A DNA stretch of 64,000 nucleotides from Streptococcus porcinus (lineage in GTDB: Bacteria; Bacillota; Bacilli; Lactobacillales; Streptococcaceae). The stretch's first letter is position 1. Each line of letters opens with the position of its first letter. The translations under genes and the position numbers were made by a program. This document shows positions 47,228 through 59,300 of the stretch, piece after piece. The stretch covers positions 2,046,001 to 2,110,000 of the forward strand of contig NZ_LR594036.1 in NCBI RefSeq assembly GCF_901542335.1, written 5' to 3'. Below the pieces are notes generated by a model. It made no database searches. It worked only from the letters and a program-made list of their open reading frames with translations, and was not told where the DNA came from.

Positions 47228-47628
47228 GTTGTTCTCACTTTCTATCTCGTGATACGATAATTGTAACATAGATCAAAAACTTGAACATAGGTCTCCGGAC
47301 CTATTTTTTGTCATTTTTGGCCTTTTCTCCCCTATTTTTTTGTGAATCTTTTCCCATTACTAAGATGTTGTAAGCGCTTTTTTGTTTTTAAACTCTCCTA
47401 TCTACTAACAGGTTTACCCTTAACTACTCTAAATGTTTTGTTAATTCTATATTCCCTTTACTCTTATCGTGTCTAGAACTTCTCCCCTTCATTCCAGCTT
47501 ATTGAGAGGACCTTAATCAAGAAGAAGATTCTATTTTCAACAAGTCCATAGCTTCCATATTTTAGAGTTTGTTTTTTAATTACCCCCCTGAGTTGGTCTT
47601 GGTAACCTATTTTTATCTAATATTAAGC
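47228..47628. other. spxA-recA intergenic region
   Basis: About 400 bp with no gene. It holds the spxA -10 (47260-47265), a plus-strand terminator-like hairpin (47287-47309), and TGTAAGCGCTTTTT at 47369-47382, a partial cre match of 12 of 14. The rest is AT-rich and shows no coding frame with a ribosome binding site. Confidence 0.6.
47287..47309 (+). terminator. Orphan plus-strand terminator in the spxA promoter region
   Basis: ATAGGTC and GACCTAT form a perfect seven-base stem with a TCCG loop, followed by six T on the plus strand. No plus-strand gene is upstream, so it would end only antisense transcription across spxA. Confidence 0.6.
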
Positions 47629-47650
47629 AAAAAAGACCCTAGGGCCTTTT
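47629..47650 (-). terminator. recA terminator
   Basis: AAAAGGCCCT and AGGGTCTTTT on the minus strand form a ten-base stem with one G-U pair, followed by T, just after the recA stop. Confidence 0.8.
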
Positions 47651-47652
47651 CC

Positions 47653-48795
47653 TTAATCTTCAATTTCAATAGCATCATCTAACTCAAGAACGAGCTCATC
47701 AGTACTTTGATTCGATGTCGTCTCCATAATGTCTTCTTGCTCTAAGTCATCTTCTAAGAGACCTACTTTCACACGTACCTTATGATCAATTTCTTCAAAG
47801 ATATCAGGGTGATCGGCCAAGAATTTTTTAGCATTCTCAGAACCTTGTCCGATTTTTTCGCCATTATAAGAGAACCAAGCACCCGCTTTTTGAATAACAT
47901 CTAAATCTGAAGCAATTTTAATCAACTCACCTGTGCGTGAAATACCTTCTCCATACATAATTTCCACTTCGGCTACCTTAAATGGCGGAGCAACTTTATT
48001 TTTAACAACTTTGATTTTAGTTTCTTTCCCTATGTTACTATCTTTTTGTTCACCAGTACCTTTAATTTGTGTATTTCCACGAACATCCAATCGAACAGAA
48101 GAGTAGAATTTCAGCGCTCGACCACCAGGCGTTGTTTCTGGATTACCAAACATAACTCCAACTTTTTCACGTAACTGGTTAATAAAAATGGCAATCGTTT
48201 TAGTTTTATTGATAGAGGCCGAAAGTTTACGCATGGCTTGACTCATCATCCGAGCCTGCAAACCAACGTGGCTATCCCCAATATCACCATCAATTTCTGC
48301 ACGTGGCACTAAGGCTGCAACCGAATCCACTACTACCAAATCAACAGCACCAGAGTCAATTAATTTACCTGCAATTTCAAGCCCTTGCTCTCCAGAGTCT
48401 GGCTGCGACAGCAGCAACTCATCAATGTTAACACCTAAAGAAGCGGCATACGCAGGATCCAAGGCATGTTCAGCATCAATAAAAGCAGCAATTCCACCTT
48501 CTTTTTGAGCCTGAGCAACTGCATGGAGAGCAACAGTTGTTTTACCTGATGATTCTGGCCCATAAATTTCGATAATACGGCCCTTAGGATAGCCACCCGC
48601 TCCTAAAGCAATGTCCAAAGCAAGGCTTCCAGAGCTCATAACTTGTACCTTTTGCTCTGCCCTTTCTCCGAGACGCATAACTGCACCTTTTCCGAAGTCT
48701 TTCTCAATATTTTTTAAAGCATCATCTAAAGCTTTACGACGATCATCGCCAAATTTTTTGGTAATTTCTTCTGTTTTCTTCACTTTTTTTGCCAA
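47653..48795 (-). CDS. recA: Recombinase RecA
   Basis: This is a 380-residue RecA for homologous recombination and DNA repair. Walker A is GPESSGKTT; the acidic tail ([10 protein letters not shown]) is typical. The start is TTG at 48795 (giving [16 protein letters not shown] read as Met), with AGGAG eight bases ahead and agreement with known streptococcal RecA. The longer ATG-started frame to 48837 would swallow that site. It follows cinA by 89 bp, the cinA-recA pairing of streptococci. Confidence 0.97.
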   Translation of the reverse strand: MAKKVKKTEEITKKFGDDRRKALDDALKNIEKDFGKGAVMRLGERAEQKVQVMSSGSLALDIALGAGGYPKGRIIEIYGPESSGKTTVALHAVAQAQKEGGIAAFIDAEHALDPAYAASLGVNIDELLLSQPDSGEQGLEIAGKLIDSGAVDLVVVDSVAALVPRAEIDGDIGDSHVGLQARMMSQAMRKLSASINKTKTIAIFINQLREKVGVMFGNPETTPGGRALKFYSSVRLDVRGNTQIKGTGEQKDSNIGKETKIKVVKNKVAPPFKVAEVEIMYGEGISRTGELIKIASDLDVIQKAGAWFSYNGEKIGQGSENAKKFLADHPDIFEEIDHKVRVKVGLLEDDLEQEDIMETTSNQSTDELVLELDDAIEIED

Positions 48796-48884
48796 TTCAT
48801 TCTCCTCTTCACGGGAAAACCTTAAAAACGACTCCACAAACGGTCATTTTTATTATTTCCACACTTAATATATTGTATCAAATT

Positions 48885-50144
48885 TCAACTTTTTAATAAA
48901 GTTTTTCGGACCAAATTAAAAGCATGTAGCGTTGCTATATAACGAATATCAGAACGGCTTCGTTCACCAACTATTATTTGAATAGAATCTGTTTTCTCCT
49001 CTGTCGAAATACCAATAAAAACAGTCCCCGCCGGATGGCCCTCTAAGGAATCTGGTCCTGCAACACCGGTCAAACTAATTCCTATATCCGACTCAGTTAA
49101 CAAGCGTGCTTTCTCGGCCATTGCTTGGGCTGTATAGTGGCTAACCACTCCATTAGCTTGTAAGTCAGATAGGGGAATATTCAACATCCTCGACTTTTCT
49201 AACATACTGTATGTCACAAAACCACCTGAGAAAAATTCAGATATCCCAGCAAAATTAGCCAAGGTCGCCTGAAAAAGTCCAGCTGTTAAACTCTCAGCTG
49301 CAGTAAGTTTTTTCTTTTTTTTCTTGAGTAACTCGACAACTTCCTTTGATAAACTATTGTCTTCACCATAGCCATAAAAAAACTGACTTAAAGGAATACC
49401 TTCCATCGATAGTGTGGCTAAGATAGCTTTCTCAAGTGCGTCAAGCTTTTGATCAGCCTCTATCGTTCCGGAAGCCTTAGTTGATAGACGGAGAGTTACT
49501 TCACCTATCTTGGCATATGGCGCAATTGTGGGATCCGTCTGCTCAGAGATGATATTCCCTAGAACAGTGACTAGTTGACTTTCGCCAATACCAAAAAAAC
49601 GTAATACGCGCGAATAAAGTTTTGTCTGAGTCACAGTCAGTATAGGCAACAACTGTTGATTTACCATTGGTATTAATTCAGAAGGTGGTCCGGGTAGAAC
49701 AACATAAGAAACACCGTTACTTTCCACTAATCCTCCGACTGCTAGCCCCGTAATATTTTGAATAGGAATTGAACCCTCAATCAACTGTGCCTGCCTCTCA
49801 TTATTAGCAGTTCGTGAACTTTGTGATCGGGAAGCAAAAAAGCTATCCAATTTATCTCTAGCTTCTTCGTCAAAAATCAAATCACGGTCCAAGAAACTTG
49901 CTAAGGTTTGCTTCGTTAAATCATCGTCAGTTGGTCCAAGTCCACCACACAAAATAACAAGATCGCTACGTTTACTAGCAAGGGAAAGAACTTCTAGCAA
50001 TCGTGCTTTGTTATCACCAACAGCTGTTTGAAAAAAAACATCAACTCCTATCTCTGCCATTTTTTCTGATAAAAACTGAGCATTGGTATTGAGAATTTGA
50101 CCAGTTAAGATTTCTGTACCTACTGTAACAATCTCCGCCTTCAT
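48885..50144 (-). CDS. cinA: Competence/damage-inducible protein CinA
   Basis: This is a 419-residue protein with an N-terminal MoCF-like domain ([19 protein letters not shown], then GGLGPTDDD) and a C-terminal nicotinamide-nucleotide amidase domain ([20 protein letters not shown]). It is linked to NAD-mononucleotide recycling, and in competent streptococci it is induced with recA. A degenerate CIN-box-like sequence lies just upstream. Confidence 0.95.
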   Translation of the reverse strand: MKAEIVTVGTEILTGQILNTNAQFLSEKMAEIGVDVFFQTAVGDNKARLLEVLSLASKRSDLVILCGGLGPTDDDLTKQTLASFLDRDLIFDEEARDKLDSFFASRSQSSRTANNERQAQLIEGSIPIQNITGLAVGGLVESNGVSYVVLPGPPSELIPMVNQQLLPILTVTQTKLYSRVLRFFGIGESQLVTVLGNIISEQTDPTIAPYAKIGEVTLRLSTKASGTIEADQKLDALEKAILATLSMEGIPLSQFFYGYGEDNSLSKEVVELLKKKKKKLTAAESLTAGLFQATLANFAGISEFFSGGFVTYSMLEKSRMLNIPLSDLQANGVVSHYTAQAMAEKARLLTESDIGISLTGVAGPDSLEGHPAGTVFIGISTEEKTDSIQIIVGERSRSDIRYIATLHAFNLVRKTLLKS

Positions 50145-50161
50145 TTAGTCACCTACTTATC

Positions 50162-50170
50162 TATTCGATA
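50162..50170 (-). promoter_or_regulatory. Degenerate CIN-box-like sequence upstream of cinA
   Basis: On the minus strand TATCGAATA differs from the competence sigma-X box TACGAATA by one extra T. It lies 18 bp before the cinA start, with a T-rich tract about 25 bp further up. The match is imperfect and function is doubtful. Confidence 0.35.
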
Positions 50171-50208
50171 TTTTCCTTCATTTTATCAAAAAAACTCCTA
50201 GCATTCTA

Positions 50209-50233
50209 TGTACTGACCCCCAAAAGTTAGACA
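50209..50233. mobile_element. Solitary IS150-like terminal repeat
   Basis: TGTACTGACCCCCAAAAG followed by TTAGACA matches 21 of 23 bases of the end of the 53-bp palindromic element at 31254-31306. No second end or transposase is found nearby, so it is a remnant between cinA and tag. Confidence 0.6.
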
Positions 50234-50270
50234 TTATATTTTAAGTAAAGGATTTAGTGCTGTATTGTAA

Positions 50271-50296
50271 AAGAAAAACCGTTAATCATAACGGTT
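50271..50296 (-). terminator. tag terminator
   Basis: AACCGTTA and TAACGGTT form a perfect eight-base stem around a four-base loop, followed by TTTCTTTT on the minus strand. Confidence 0.85.
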
Positions 50297-50851
50297 CTAC
50301 TTATAAGCGCAATTCTCCTCATGATCATTAACCATTCCTGAAGCCTGCATAAAAGAATAGACGGTTGTCGGCCCAAGAAATTTAAAACCATGTTTTTTCA
50401 AAGTCTTAGCTAAGCTGATTGATAAACTTGTCTGAGCAGGAGCAGGATGGTCTTTATTGACAAGGTTGTCAACGGGTTTATGATTAACAAATTCCCACAG
50501 AAAATTAGAAAACGAACCATAGTCTTCTTGAATTTTCTGAACTGCTTTTGCGTTGTTGACAGTAGCTTCCAGCTTTAACCTATGGCGGATAATGGACGGA
50601 TTCTGCAAAGCGTCAGCCATCTCTTTTGAGCTGAAGAGAGCCACTTTTTTAATATCATAGTTGTAAAAAACCTTGTTAAAAGCAGAGCGTTTCCTTAAAA
50701 CCGTCAACCAAGATAGACCTGACTGATAACTTTCCAAACACAGCAACTCGAATAATTTTTGATCATCATAAATCGGCCTCCCCCATTCTTTATCATGATA
50801 ATCGCAATATAGTGTGTTAGCTACAGGAACCCAGTGGCATCGTTGAACCAT
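50297..50851 (-). CDS. tag: DNA-3-methyladenine glycosylase I
   Basis: This is a 184-residue glycosylase that removes 3-methyladenine from DNA in base-excision repair. The N-terminus RCHWV...LYCDYHDKEWGRP and ESYQSGLSWLTVLRKR match the Tag family, and the zinc ligands (Cys near 5, His near 18, and a C-terminal Cys) seem present. It lies three bases after ruvA in a repair gene run with mutL. Confidence 0.95.
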   Translation of the reverse strand: MVQRCHWVPVANTLYCDYHDKEWGRPIYDDQKLFELLCLESYQSGLSWLTVLRKRSAFNKVFYNYDIKKVALFSSKEMADALQNPSIIRHRLKLEATVNNAKAVQKIQEDYGSFSNFLWEFVNHKPVDNLVNKDHPAPAQTSLSISLAKTLKKHGFKFLGPTTVYSFMQASGMVNDHEENCAYK

Positions 50852-50854
50852 AAA

Positions 50855-51448
50855 CTACCCCTTCATTAACATCTTCAAAGCTGACTTGATATATTGCTCA
50901 GCCGTTTCATCTGTACCTTCAAAGAAAGCCTTAATCTTCTTCAATTCTGTTGCTTTATAGCCTAGCGCCAAGAGGGCCTCGATAGCCTCATCAAGCTGTT
51001 GATTACTATTTCGTTTAGCTTGGCTCTGCTGCTGACTAGGCTCTGAACTATCCACAAATTTACCAGCAAGATCAAGAATCATTTGCTGTGCCGTCTTTTT
51101 ACCAATTTTAGGAAACTTCATTAAATACTTAATATCGCTATTATCAATGGCTGTAACCAAGCCTTGGTTATCATCTACAGCAACAATGGCTAAAGCAGTC
51201 ATCGGACCAATACCTGAAACAGAAATAAGTTTTAAAAAAATATCCTTTTCATCATCCGTATGAAAGCCAAACAAAACATGAGCGTCTTCTCTAATCACTT
51301 GGTGTAGATAAATAGTTACATTTTGGTTGACACTATCTGTAAAGCTATAAGGATTAGCCACATAAATAATATAACCTAAACCATTTGCCTCTACAACAAT
51401 ATATTTAGCAGTAATTTTTTTCAATTTTCCTTTAATATAGTCAAACAT
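50855..51448 (-). CDS. ruvA: Holliday junction branch migration protein RuvA
   Basis: This is a 197-residue RuvA with the OB-fold N-terminus ([20 protein letters not shown]) and helix-hairpin-helix motifs ([28 protein letters not shown]). It binds four-way junctions and loads RuvB. ruvB is not in the window, as is common in streptococci. It is flanked by tag and a transporter gene on the same strand with almost no gaps. Confidence 0.96.
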   Translation of the reverse strand: MFDYIKGKLKKITAKYIVVEANGLGYIIYVANPYSFTDSVNQNVTIYLHQVIREDAHVLFGFHTDDEKDIFLKLISVSGIGPMTALAIVAVDDNQGLVTAIDNSDIKYLMKFPKIGKKTAQQMILDLAGKFVDSSEPSQQQSQAKRNSNQQLDEAIEALLALGYKATELKKIKAFFEGTDETAEQYIKSALKMLMKG

Positions 51449-51449
51449 A

Positions 51450-52673
51450 TTAAACCTTTTCCTTCTGTTTCGCAGCTAAAATGATGAGGTACAGACCCAC
51501 TATCGCAATAAGTAAAAAAGAGACTTGAACACCAATGAGCCCAGTGAAATGGCTGAGTGATACTATTAGACCTGCTAATACTGCTCCCAAAGGTTGCGTC
51601 ATAGAAATAAATCCTGTGTAGGATCCAATTTTTGATTGATCCATCATTTCTGCTCTTAGCACCTGATTCGCCGGAACATTTATCATTTCACCTATAGTAA
51701 AGATAATAACTGCAATGATAATACCTGTAAAGTGATTAAATGAAAAAGCCAAAAACATTCCAACCGTAAAAATACCTGAACCTAAAATCAACTGCTGCAA
51801 TAACGGCCACCTTTCAGTCAATTTATTCGATAATGTCATCAGAGTTACAATCAAAATCGTGTTAGTGAAAACCATGATAGACAACATCTTAGCGCCCGTA
51901 ATCTGAAACCCAAAAACTCTTGTTTCCTGAAAGGCAAGCTTTAAATGAACAGGTACAAAATTATCCATTTGTAACCAAATACTTGAAAAGAGAATCGATC
52001 CTAAAGTGAAAATAAGAAAGGGCTTGTCTTTGAAGACTTCTTTGTAGTTTCGGAAGGTCCCACCAAGGCCTCGATTATGGACAAAGGAATGATCCTCTGG
52101 CTTGGTTTCATCGAAATAGAAATAAGCAATTAGGAAACAAAGAATGTTAACGAGAAAAAGGGCGATCAATAAGTCAAGAAAATAATGATCGTAGAATAAG
52201 CCTGACAAACCTGCACCAAGCATAACAGCAATATTAATAAACCAATAATTAATAGTATAAACAAATTTCCGATTATTCAAATCAGTTAAATCAATCAGCA
52301 TAGCTTCATACGCTGGAGCATAAAAACTAGACGCAAGTTCTACTAGTAGGATGCCGAGGAACATCAAATCTGGCATAACATGGTTGGGCACGTTCGCTAC
52401 AATCGTTAAAAGCCAACCAATGGTCGTTCCAATAGAACCATAAATAACTACCTTTTTGCGTCCAATTGCATCAGACAAATGGCCTCCATATAAACTTCCT
52501 AGAAGACCAGCAAAACTAGTCACGATCATCAAAAATCCCGTCCACAGTGTGCCAAAATAAGTAGTGTAGTACATGGCCATAAATGGAAAGATACTACTTC
52601 CAAGAGTAATCGTTACAAACCGAACCAGTTGCCTAATTTGGATTTGTCTAGATAAATTAAAAAATTCCTTCAT
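51450..52673 (-). CDS. MFS transporter, LmrP-like
   Basis: This is a 407-residue protein with about 12 membrane segments and the MFS loop motif [14 protein letters not shown] between segments 2 and 3. It resembles proton-drug antiporters such as LmrP of Lactococcus. The substrate cannot be told. It sits between mutL and ruvA, a position conserved in related streptococci. Confidence 0.85.
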   Translation of the reverse strand: MKEFFNLSRQIQIRQLVRFVTITLGSSIFPFMAMYYTTYFGTLWTGFLMIVTSFAGLLGSLYGGHLSDAIGRKKVVIYGSIGTTIGWLLTIVANVPNHVMPDLMFLGILLVELASSFYAPAYEAMLIDLTDLNNRKFVYTINYWFINIAVMLGAGLSGLFYDHYFLDLLIALFLVNILCFLIAYFYFDETKPEDHSFVHNRGLGGTFRNYKEVFKDKPFLIFTLGSILFSSIWLQMDNFVPVHLKLAFQETRVFGFQITGAKMLSIMVFTNTILIVTLMTLSNKLTERWPLLQQLILGSGIFTVGMFLAFSFNHFTGIIIAVIIFTIGEMINVPANQVLRAEMMDQSKIGSYTGFISMTQPLGAVLAGLIVSLSHFTGLIGVQVSFLLIAIVGLYLIILAAKQKEKV

Positions 52674-52683
52674 AAATTTCTTC

Positions 52684-54651
52684 CTAATATTTTCCTAAAT
52701 CTCTCAAACTAGTATGATTTTCTTGAATACGACGGAACATTTTTTCCATATCTGATTTACTAAAGTGAATCAAAACTGGACGCCCATGTGGACAGTTATA
52801 AGGATTCTTACACTGTGCCAATTGTAATAACAACTGTCTCGCAGAATAATCATCCAAAGTATGATTAGCTTTGATCGATTTTTTACAGCTCATCATAATA
52901 GCCAGTTCAGCACGATAGTTCTTAATGGAGACCTCCTGAGTCAAAAGTAACATATCACACATCTCATAAATCCCAGCTTCGATCTCACTTTCTTTCATCC
53001 AAATAGGGTGCTCCCGCAAAATAAAGGTATTCTGACCGTATGGCTCTAGGTAGATCCCCACATCATTTAAAAGAGACATCTTTTCTTGCAAAGTCAAAAA
53101 ATCAGAGCCAGAAAATTCAAACAAATAGGGTACAAGCAGTTGCTGTAAACTACTGTCAACTTGTCCAATTTTCTCACGATAATATTCATACTTAACCCGT
53201 TCTTGAGCTGCATGTTGATCAATAATGAAAAGCCCATCTACTCCTTGAGCAAAGAGATAAGTACCGTGCATTTGTCCAAAATAGTCTAATTCTGGAAATA
53301 CTGACGCTTCCTCATTTTCCAAACGTTCCACAACTTGTTCCAACTTGTGCTTATTTTTAAAAGTCAAATCAGAATGGTCTCCGGTTAGCTCTTCTATCTC
53401 TGGGCGACTAGCATGCTTAACAGCAGGCGATGATGCTTCAACTGGCGCCTCTTTCGCTAAGTTGACAGATTTGTCAAGCTCAGATCGGTCAGAATAAAGC
53501 GGAGTCTTAGCTTCGCTAACGTCATTCTTTTCGACAAAAAAATCATTTTCATACGGATCATAGTAAAGTTTACGACTCTGTAAAGGCAGGCGTGTCTGCT
53601 CTATTTTTGGCAAAGATCGGGTGCTTGATTTTGCCAGGTTTTCCAAGGCATCAGGAATTAAATCTTGGGATTTTAAACTTTCTGCAATAGCAGTACTAAT
53701 CAAAGCCATTAATTCTCTTTCCTTAGAGATACGGACTTCTTGTTTTGTCGGGTGGACATTGACATCGGCAAGATAAGGGTCAATTTGAATATCAATAACC
53801 ACAATCGGAAAACGCCCCACCATTAATTTGGAACCATAGCCATCTAAAATCGCGCGGTTAAGCAAAAAATTTTTGATATAGCGACCATTAATTAAAATGG
53901 TAATATAATTTCGATTTGCCCGAGTCAGCTCTGGTAAACTAACATACCCGCTGACGTCAAAGTCTAAATCCGCATTTGCTATTTCTATCATTTTTTTAGC
54001 GGTTTTTAGGCCGTAAATACCTGCAATAGCTTGTTTCAATTGACCACTTCCAGAGGTTCTAGTCATTTCTCGCCCGTCAGATATGAGAGTAAAGGCTATT
54101 TCAGGATGTCCTAAACTTAAACGATTAATAACATCAACAATATGAGCCAATTCTGATTGGAGGCTCTTCATGTATTTTAGACGCGCTGGTGTATTATAAA
54201 AAAGGTTTTCAACTCTTATTCGAGTTCCTACAGGCATCGAAATAGTTTCTTGCCCTTCAATCTTACCACCACGCATGAAAAGTTGGCTGCCATACTCAGA
54301 TTCTTCTGTGGCTGAGGCAATGGTCAGTTCACTAATAGAAGCAATTGAGGGTAATGCCTCTCCTCTAAAACCAAGTGTTCTAATGCGAAAAAGATCACCT
54401 TGATTTTTTATTTTACTGGTGGCATGACGAAGGATACTCATCGGTAAGTCTTGCTCTGACATGCCTTCACCATTATCAGTGATTGTTATCGATTTTAAGC
54501 CTGATTCTTCAATATCAATGGTAATCTGACTACTTTTCGCATCAATGGCATTCTCTACCAATTCTTTAACGACACTTGCTGGACGCTCAATAACTTCCCC
54601 AGCTGCAATCTGATTGGCGAGAATTTCTGGTAATTCAATAATTTTAGTCAT
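52684..54651 (-). CDS. mutL: DNA mismatch repair protein MutL
   Basis: This is a 655-residue MutL. The GHKL ATPase motifs are NAIDA, DNGEGM and [10 protein letters not shown]. The C-terminal dimerisation/endonuclease part includes [13 protein letters not shown]. It couples MutS mismatch recognition to strand repair. The gene is complete here; in some S. pyogenes the SpyCI element inserts near its start. mutS lies 5 kb away across an accessory island. Confidence 0.97.
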   Translation of the reverse strand: MTKIIELPEILANQIAAGEVIERPASVVKELVENAIDAKSSQITIDIEESGLKSITITDNGEGMSEQDLPMSILRHATSKIKNQGDLFRIRTLGFRGEALPSIASISELTIASATEESEYGSQLFMRGGKIEGQETISMPVGTRIRVENLFYNTPARLKYMKSLQSELAHIVDVINRLSLGHPEIAFTLISDGREMTRTSGSGQLKQAIAGIYGLKTAKKMIEIANADLDFDVSGYVSLPELTRANRNYITILINGRYIKNFLLNRAILDGYGSKLMVGRFPIVVIDIQIDPYLADVNVHPTKQEVRISKERELMALISTAIAESLKSQDLIPDALENLAKSSTRSLPKIEQTRLPLQSRKLYYDPYENDFFVEKNDVSEAKTPLYSDRSELDKSVNLAKEAPVEASSPAVKHASRPEIEELTGDHSDLTFKNKHKLEQVVERLENEEASVFPELDYFGQMHGTYLFAQGVDGLFIIDQHAAQERVKYEYYREKIGQVDSSLQQLLVPYLFEFSGSDFLTLQEKMSLLNDVGIYLEPYGQNTFILREHPIWMKESEIEAGIYEMCDMLLLTQEVSIKNYRAELAIMMSCKKSIKANHTLDDYSARQLLLQLAQCKNPYNCPHGRPVLIHFSKSDMEKMFRRIQENHTSLRDLGKY

Positions 54652-54690
54652 TCATTTGTCCTCGCATTCTTATGGACTATTATAACATAA

Positions 54691-54713
54691 AAGAAAAAGC
54701 ACATTTGTGCTTT
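54691..54713 (-). terminator. Terminator of the DUF3267 gene
   Basis: AAAGCAC and GTGCTTT form a stem around a short loop, followed by TTCTTTT on the minus strand, just after the gene and before mutL. Confidence 0.7.
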
Positions 54714-54715
54714 CT

Positions 54716-55273
54716 TTACTTATGGTAAATGATGAGTCCAGCCTCCGTATCCTCTGCCATAATAGGTAGTTTAAGATATTTGATTCCCAATAGATAACAA
54801 TAATAAAAATCCCCAACACAACCTCCAGCATGTAGTGCAGCAAGCATAATGTATAAAAATGGCGATAATATTTCTAAGTAATATAGAAGAGTTAATCCAG
54901 AAGTAATAAAAATAAACGGAGCCATACTAATCCAAATCATCTGCATTCGCGAATAACAACTATTTGGAGAGATGCAATAAACCACCATATTTTTAGGGTT
55001 AACACCGAATTTTATTTTTCCTTCTGGCTGAAAAAACTTAAAGAAAATTCCATGTATTCCTTCATGTACTACTAGGAGGAAAATGATTAAACCAGTCGTT
55101 AAGAGAAGAGACGCAAAATTAAAGTCAATACTACCACTTCGAAAAGATTTGATTACATCTGCTATACGGGTAAAAAAGTATAGAAAGCACAAGAATAGCA
55201 AAATGGAAAAGAGATTTAAAACTATAAGCAGTCTCTTATTACTAGTCACGTTTACTTCTTCTAAGATTTTCAT
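54716..55273 (-). CDS. DUF3267 putative membrane zinc metalloprotease
   Basis: This is a 185-residue membrane protein with about four segments. A zincin HEGIH motif (near residue 70) lies within a membrane stretch, and GDFYYCYLL near 153 gives a possible third ligand Asp. Both are hallmarks of the DUF3267 family, whose substrates are unknown. It is the first gene of the island separating mutL from mutS and has its own terminator. ATAAATG with GGAGAGG precedes it. Confidence 0.75.
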   Translation of the reverse strand: MKILEEVNVTSNKRLLIVLNLFSILLFLCFLYFFTRIADVIKSFRSGSIDFNFASLLLTTGLIIFLLVVHEGIHGIFFKFFQPEGKIKFGVNPKNMVVYCISPNSCYSRMQMIWISMAPFIFITSGLTLLYYLEILSPFLYIMLAALHAGGCVGDFYYCYLLGIKYLKLPIMAEDTEAGLIIYHK

Positions 55274-56308
55274 TTATCCTCTCCGTTTAGGGAAACTATC
55301 CTTCTTTTCTCTATCTTAGCATATCTTTCTTAGATTGGAAAATAGTCTTTGAACAAAATGTTGTTGATGCGTTTACTAATACTGTTAACAGCTTTATCTT
55401 ACCTTGCTTTACCTTAGTAGCTGACAAAATTGACAGTCTATATTTCCAAAATTTTATCACAGAACAATAACTAGAAATACCTTTTTAAAGAGTATGGAAC
55501 GCTCCTTATTCACACTATACATTTTGTTTAAAATATGTATCACAACCATATCAACTACAAGAATGCAACAACATGGTTCCAGTGTATTAGTGATAGTATC
55601 CAAGTCCAGCTATGTAACGTTATAGAATGGTTATATAGCTTGCCTCCTCTATTTTTTATAAAGGAGGTTCTCATACTAAGTTAACCTGCTTTTCTTAATC
55701 AAATCATTTAAACCATTCGTTTCCTTTATTTTTACCTTTAAATTAACCCATTATCAGTTTTCAGACGTCATAGAGAGTTAAGAGAGTATCTTATAACTTA
55801 CCAATATCCTAATCCAGCTGAACTATTTAGAAATTAAAAAAGTAGTGTTTGTTAAGGTCAAATGGTTAAATCAATGAGTTTCAAAATAAGATTACGACAT
55901 GCCATTTTTCTAAAAGGCTATGTCACAGCAAGTTAATTTTACCTAAAAATTAATATTAATATTATCAAAAAGTCATTTTTAACACATATAATAATTTTTT
56001 AATTAATAAAAAATCAAGGATTTTACTTAATTTAAAATTTTTGAACTTTTTTTGTAGGTGTTTATATGCTGTTTTTTATTAAAATAATTATTTTAAAATT
56101 AGATTATAATTATTTTTTATCATGGTAGATCCTTTTGTTAAGGAGTTTACGAAATTAATTATATTATAATATTTCTATCTATTTATTTGATTGGTTACCA
56201 AAAAATAAATTTACTAAATTCTTCATTTTCAAAAATAATGGTTTTCAAAAAATATTAGAATTAGAGTATACTACTTAAGTTGGAAAAAAATGGAAAATGG
56301 GAGAATAA
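55274..56308. other. 1-kb AT-rich non-coding region upstream of the VWA protein
   Basis: No credible gene is found. Short open stretches exist, such as a 49-codon frame at 55535-55684 (MYHNHINYKNATTWFQ...) and a fragment ending PNPAELFRN near 55830, but none has a ribosome binding site and I recognise none. The last 350 bp is extremely AT-rich and ends with a TATACT box near 56268, a likely promoter for the VWA gene. Confidence 0.5.
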
Positions 56309-59300
56309 ATGAAAATGATAAATCGTAAGTATAAACTAAGGAAACTGTCGATTGGACTCGTTTCAGTAGGAACTGTATTTATGACAACAGCAGTAGCAGC
56401 GCAAGAGAGTGTTAATAGTAACAGTACTGACTCAGCTCAAATAACTGCGAGCAACACTATTGATACGCCTAACAACTCTTTAAATAACGATTCTGCAGAA
56501 GTAAGTAAGACAGAAAATAACGTGACCTCATCTTCTTTAGAAACTACGGAAAAAGCAAAAGAAAATTTAGACGAGCCTCAACCCCTCACCTCTACTCAAT
56601 CCAACTCGAACAACACTGTAACTTCAAATACAGAATCATCAGAAACAACGTCACCCCAAGGCGCTACGAACGATGTGGAAAAGGTAGACGTGACATCTGA
56701 AACCATTGAGGTTGCTACCTATAAGGTAGATAATGAGCAATCAGATCTTACAGTTACCGATGGTGAGGGCACTGATAAACTTATCAAAAACCGCGACGGT
56801 AAAAATCGTGACATTTTTAATATTCATCGCGAAGTAATCGACAATCAAGATGGTACTCTTAACGTTACATTAAGCCTTAATCCCAAAGAAATCGATAAAG
56901 GGGCAGAAGTGATTGTTCTTTTAGATACTTCACAAAAGATGACCCAGGAAGATTTTAAAACTGCTAAAGAAAATATCACAAAATTGGTTAATACTTTGAC
57001 CGATAAATCCCACCCCCACAATGCTCGCAACTCAATACGTCTAATTAATTTTTACCGTAAAGTTAATGATCCGATTGAACTAACAACAGAAAATGTCAAT
57101 AATACCCTTGACCAAGTTTGGAAAAACGCCAAAGAGGATTATGACTGGGGAGTTGATCTACAAGGAGCTATTCATAAAGCCAGAGAAATATTTAACAAAG
57201 AAAAACAATCTGGTAAACGTCAACATATTGTCCTATTTTCTCAAGGAGAAGCGACTTTTAGCTATGATATCAAGAATAAAAGCGATGATAAGCATGTGAA
57301 GCAAAACAGAGTAAATGAAAAAATTACAACTTCTAACCCTCTTTTTCCTTGGCTTCCTGTCTTTAACCATACTAATCAAAATGCAGATATGATTAAGGAC
57401 CTTAAACAATTTGCAACATTGGCTAAGGAATTAGGTGTAAACGGACTATCTGACATTGATACCTTACTTAATACTGCTGGCATTGGAAGCGTTCTGTTAG
57501 GAAACGTACTGGGAGGAGGCAGTTTAACAGAATACCTTACACTTAAAGAATATGATTCTAAAGCATTAAATGAGAATCAATTTGATTATAAAACACGCAT
57601 CGGTGAAGGCTACTATCATCATAGCTTTTCTGAGAGAAAAACTAAAGATATGCCCTACAAAAACAGCCTTCCAGGCCATCTCGATAAATTTTTCAAAAAA
57701 GATAATGAAAGTGCAAAAACTTGGTTTGAAAGCATTTTGGATGCAGTTTCATTAACCGATTATTATAATCAAGCCAAAAAAGATGCCCTCTTGAAGGTTT
57801 TAGAATATCTCTTCTACAAGCGTGAGTATATCTATTATAATCATAACCTTTCTGCTCAAGCTGAAGCTAAACTGGCAAGAGATGAAGGTATCACTTTCTA
57901 TTCCTTTGATGTCACCGATCCTAACCGTGTTACCAACCAACATGAAACCGATAACCATAGTGAAGCATATGCTAAATATTTAAATACAAAAGCAAAAGAA
58001 GCAAAGGAGACTTCGGAAAAACGTAACAAGAAATTTGATAGTTACTTGAAGTCAATGTCTGAAAACAAAGATTTTTTGAAAGATGTTAATAATCCAGATA
58101 AATTCAAAGATATACTGAAAAACATTACAATCAAAGACGAATTTACAGATAAGGTTAATGTTGAAAAAGAGTCTTGGCAATTCCATTCGCTCACTGGCAA
58201 TAGTAAACCCAAAAACACTGTTGAACACAAGTCTGCTAATCCTGGTGGTTGGTTCTCTAGCTCAACAAAAGAAAGCCTCACTTGGACCATTTCTAGAGAT
58301 GAGCTGAAGAAAGCTTTTGAGGAAAATCAACCATTAATGCTGACTTATAAGTTGAAAATTGATAAAGAAAAATTTAAAGGCAATATTCGGAAAAAACGTG
58401 ACCTCTCTTTACTGAATAGTAAAGAAGCTCGTAGTGAAAAAATTATATCCAACACTATTTCTTATACCATCAATGATCAAAAAGCTAACAAGCAAAAACT
58501 TGATGATGTTACTCTGACCTATTCTAAAGAAAAGCTTGTTAAGAAAATTGTTAATGAAACCAAACATGAAATCTTGACATTTAAGACTCAAGAGTTCCTT
58601 GACAATACGCTTCCACAGGGGCAAAAGGTCCTTGTTACAAAAGGTGAAAATGGTTCAATCACATCAGAATTTCAAAATACGTACCTTGGTGACAAATTGA
58701 TAGATAGCAAGCTTCTGCTAAAAATCACTAAGAACCCTCGTCACGAAGTCATTAAAATTGGAACTAAGGTTGAAACACCAGCAAGTGAAGACCTAAATAA
58801 TCAAAGTGTTCCTATTGTCATTACAGATCATACGCAACCAGATACAATTGAACAGCCTAGTTATACAACAACTACTGAAGATTTGGCCACTGAACGTGAT
58901 CATTTAATTGTCGGTAGCCAAAGTGACCTTTTAGATAGTATAGAAGATACTCAAGTGGGTATGTCTGGATCAAATGAAGAGACAGTTATCGAAGAAGATA
59001 CACATCCTAACCTTATCCTTCACTTCGATAATGAAGATCCTAATAGTGAGGCCGAGCTTCCACAGGATTCTACCGGTGAAAAAGATAATAATGAAGATTC
59101 CCAAATATCTATGTTAGAAGAAAATGAAAAAGTTAACCATCTTCTTCAGATCACAGATAAAACAACTGACCAGGTTCCTCCAATACTTACTGCTACAAGT
59201 GACAACCAACTTCCTCAAACTGGAGATAAGGAAAATAGCTGTGAAGCCTTCTTTACTATGACAGCATTAGCAATCATTGGAGCAGCAGGTCTTCTAAACA

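Noticed and set aside
47228..47269. Longer SpxA starting at 47269
   Set aside because: The extension overlaps the -10 box and the family begins with MIKIYTISSC.
47369..47382. cre-like TGTAAGCGCTTTTT upstream of spxA
   Set aside because: Only 12 of 14 matches and about 140 bp from the start; AT-rich context gives such matches by chance.
48796..48837. ATG-started longer RecA from 48837
   Set aside because: The TTG at 48795 has AGGAG at proper spacing and matches streptococcal RecA; the extension includes that site.
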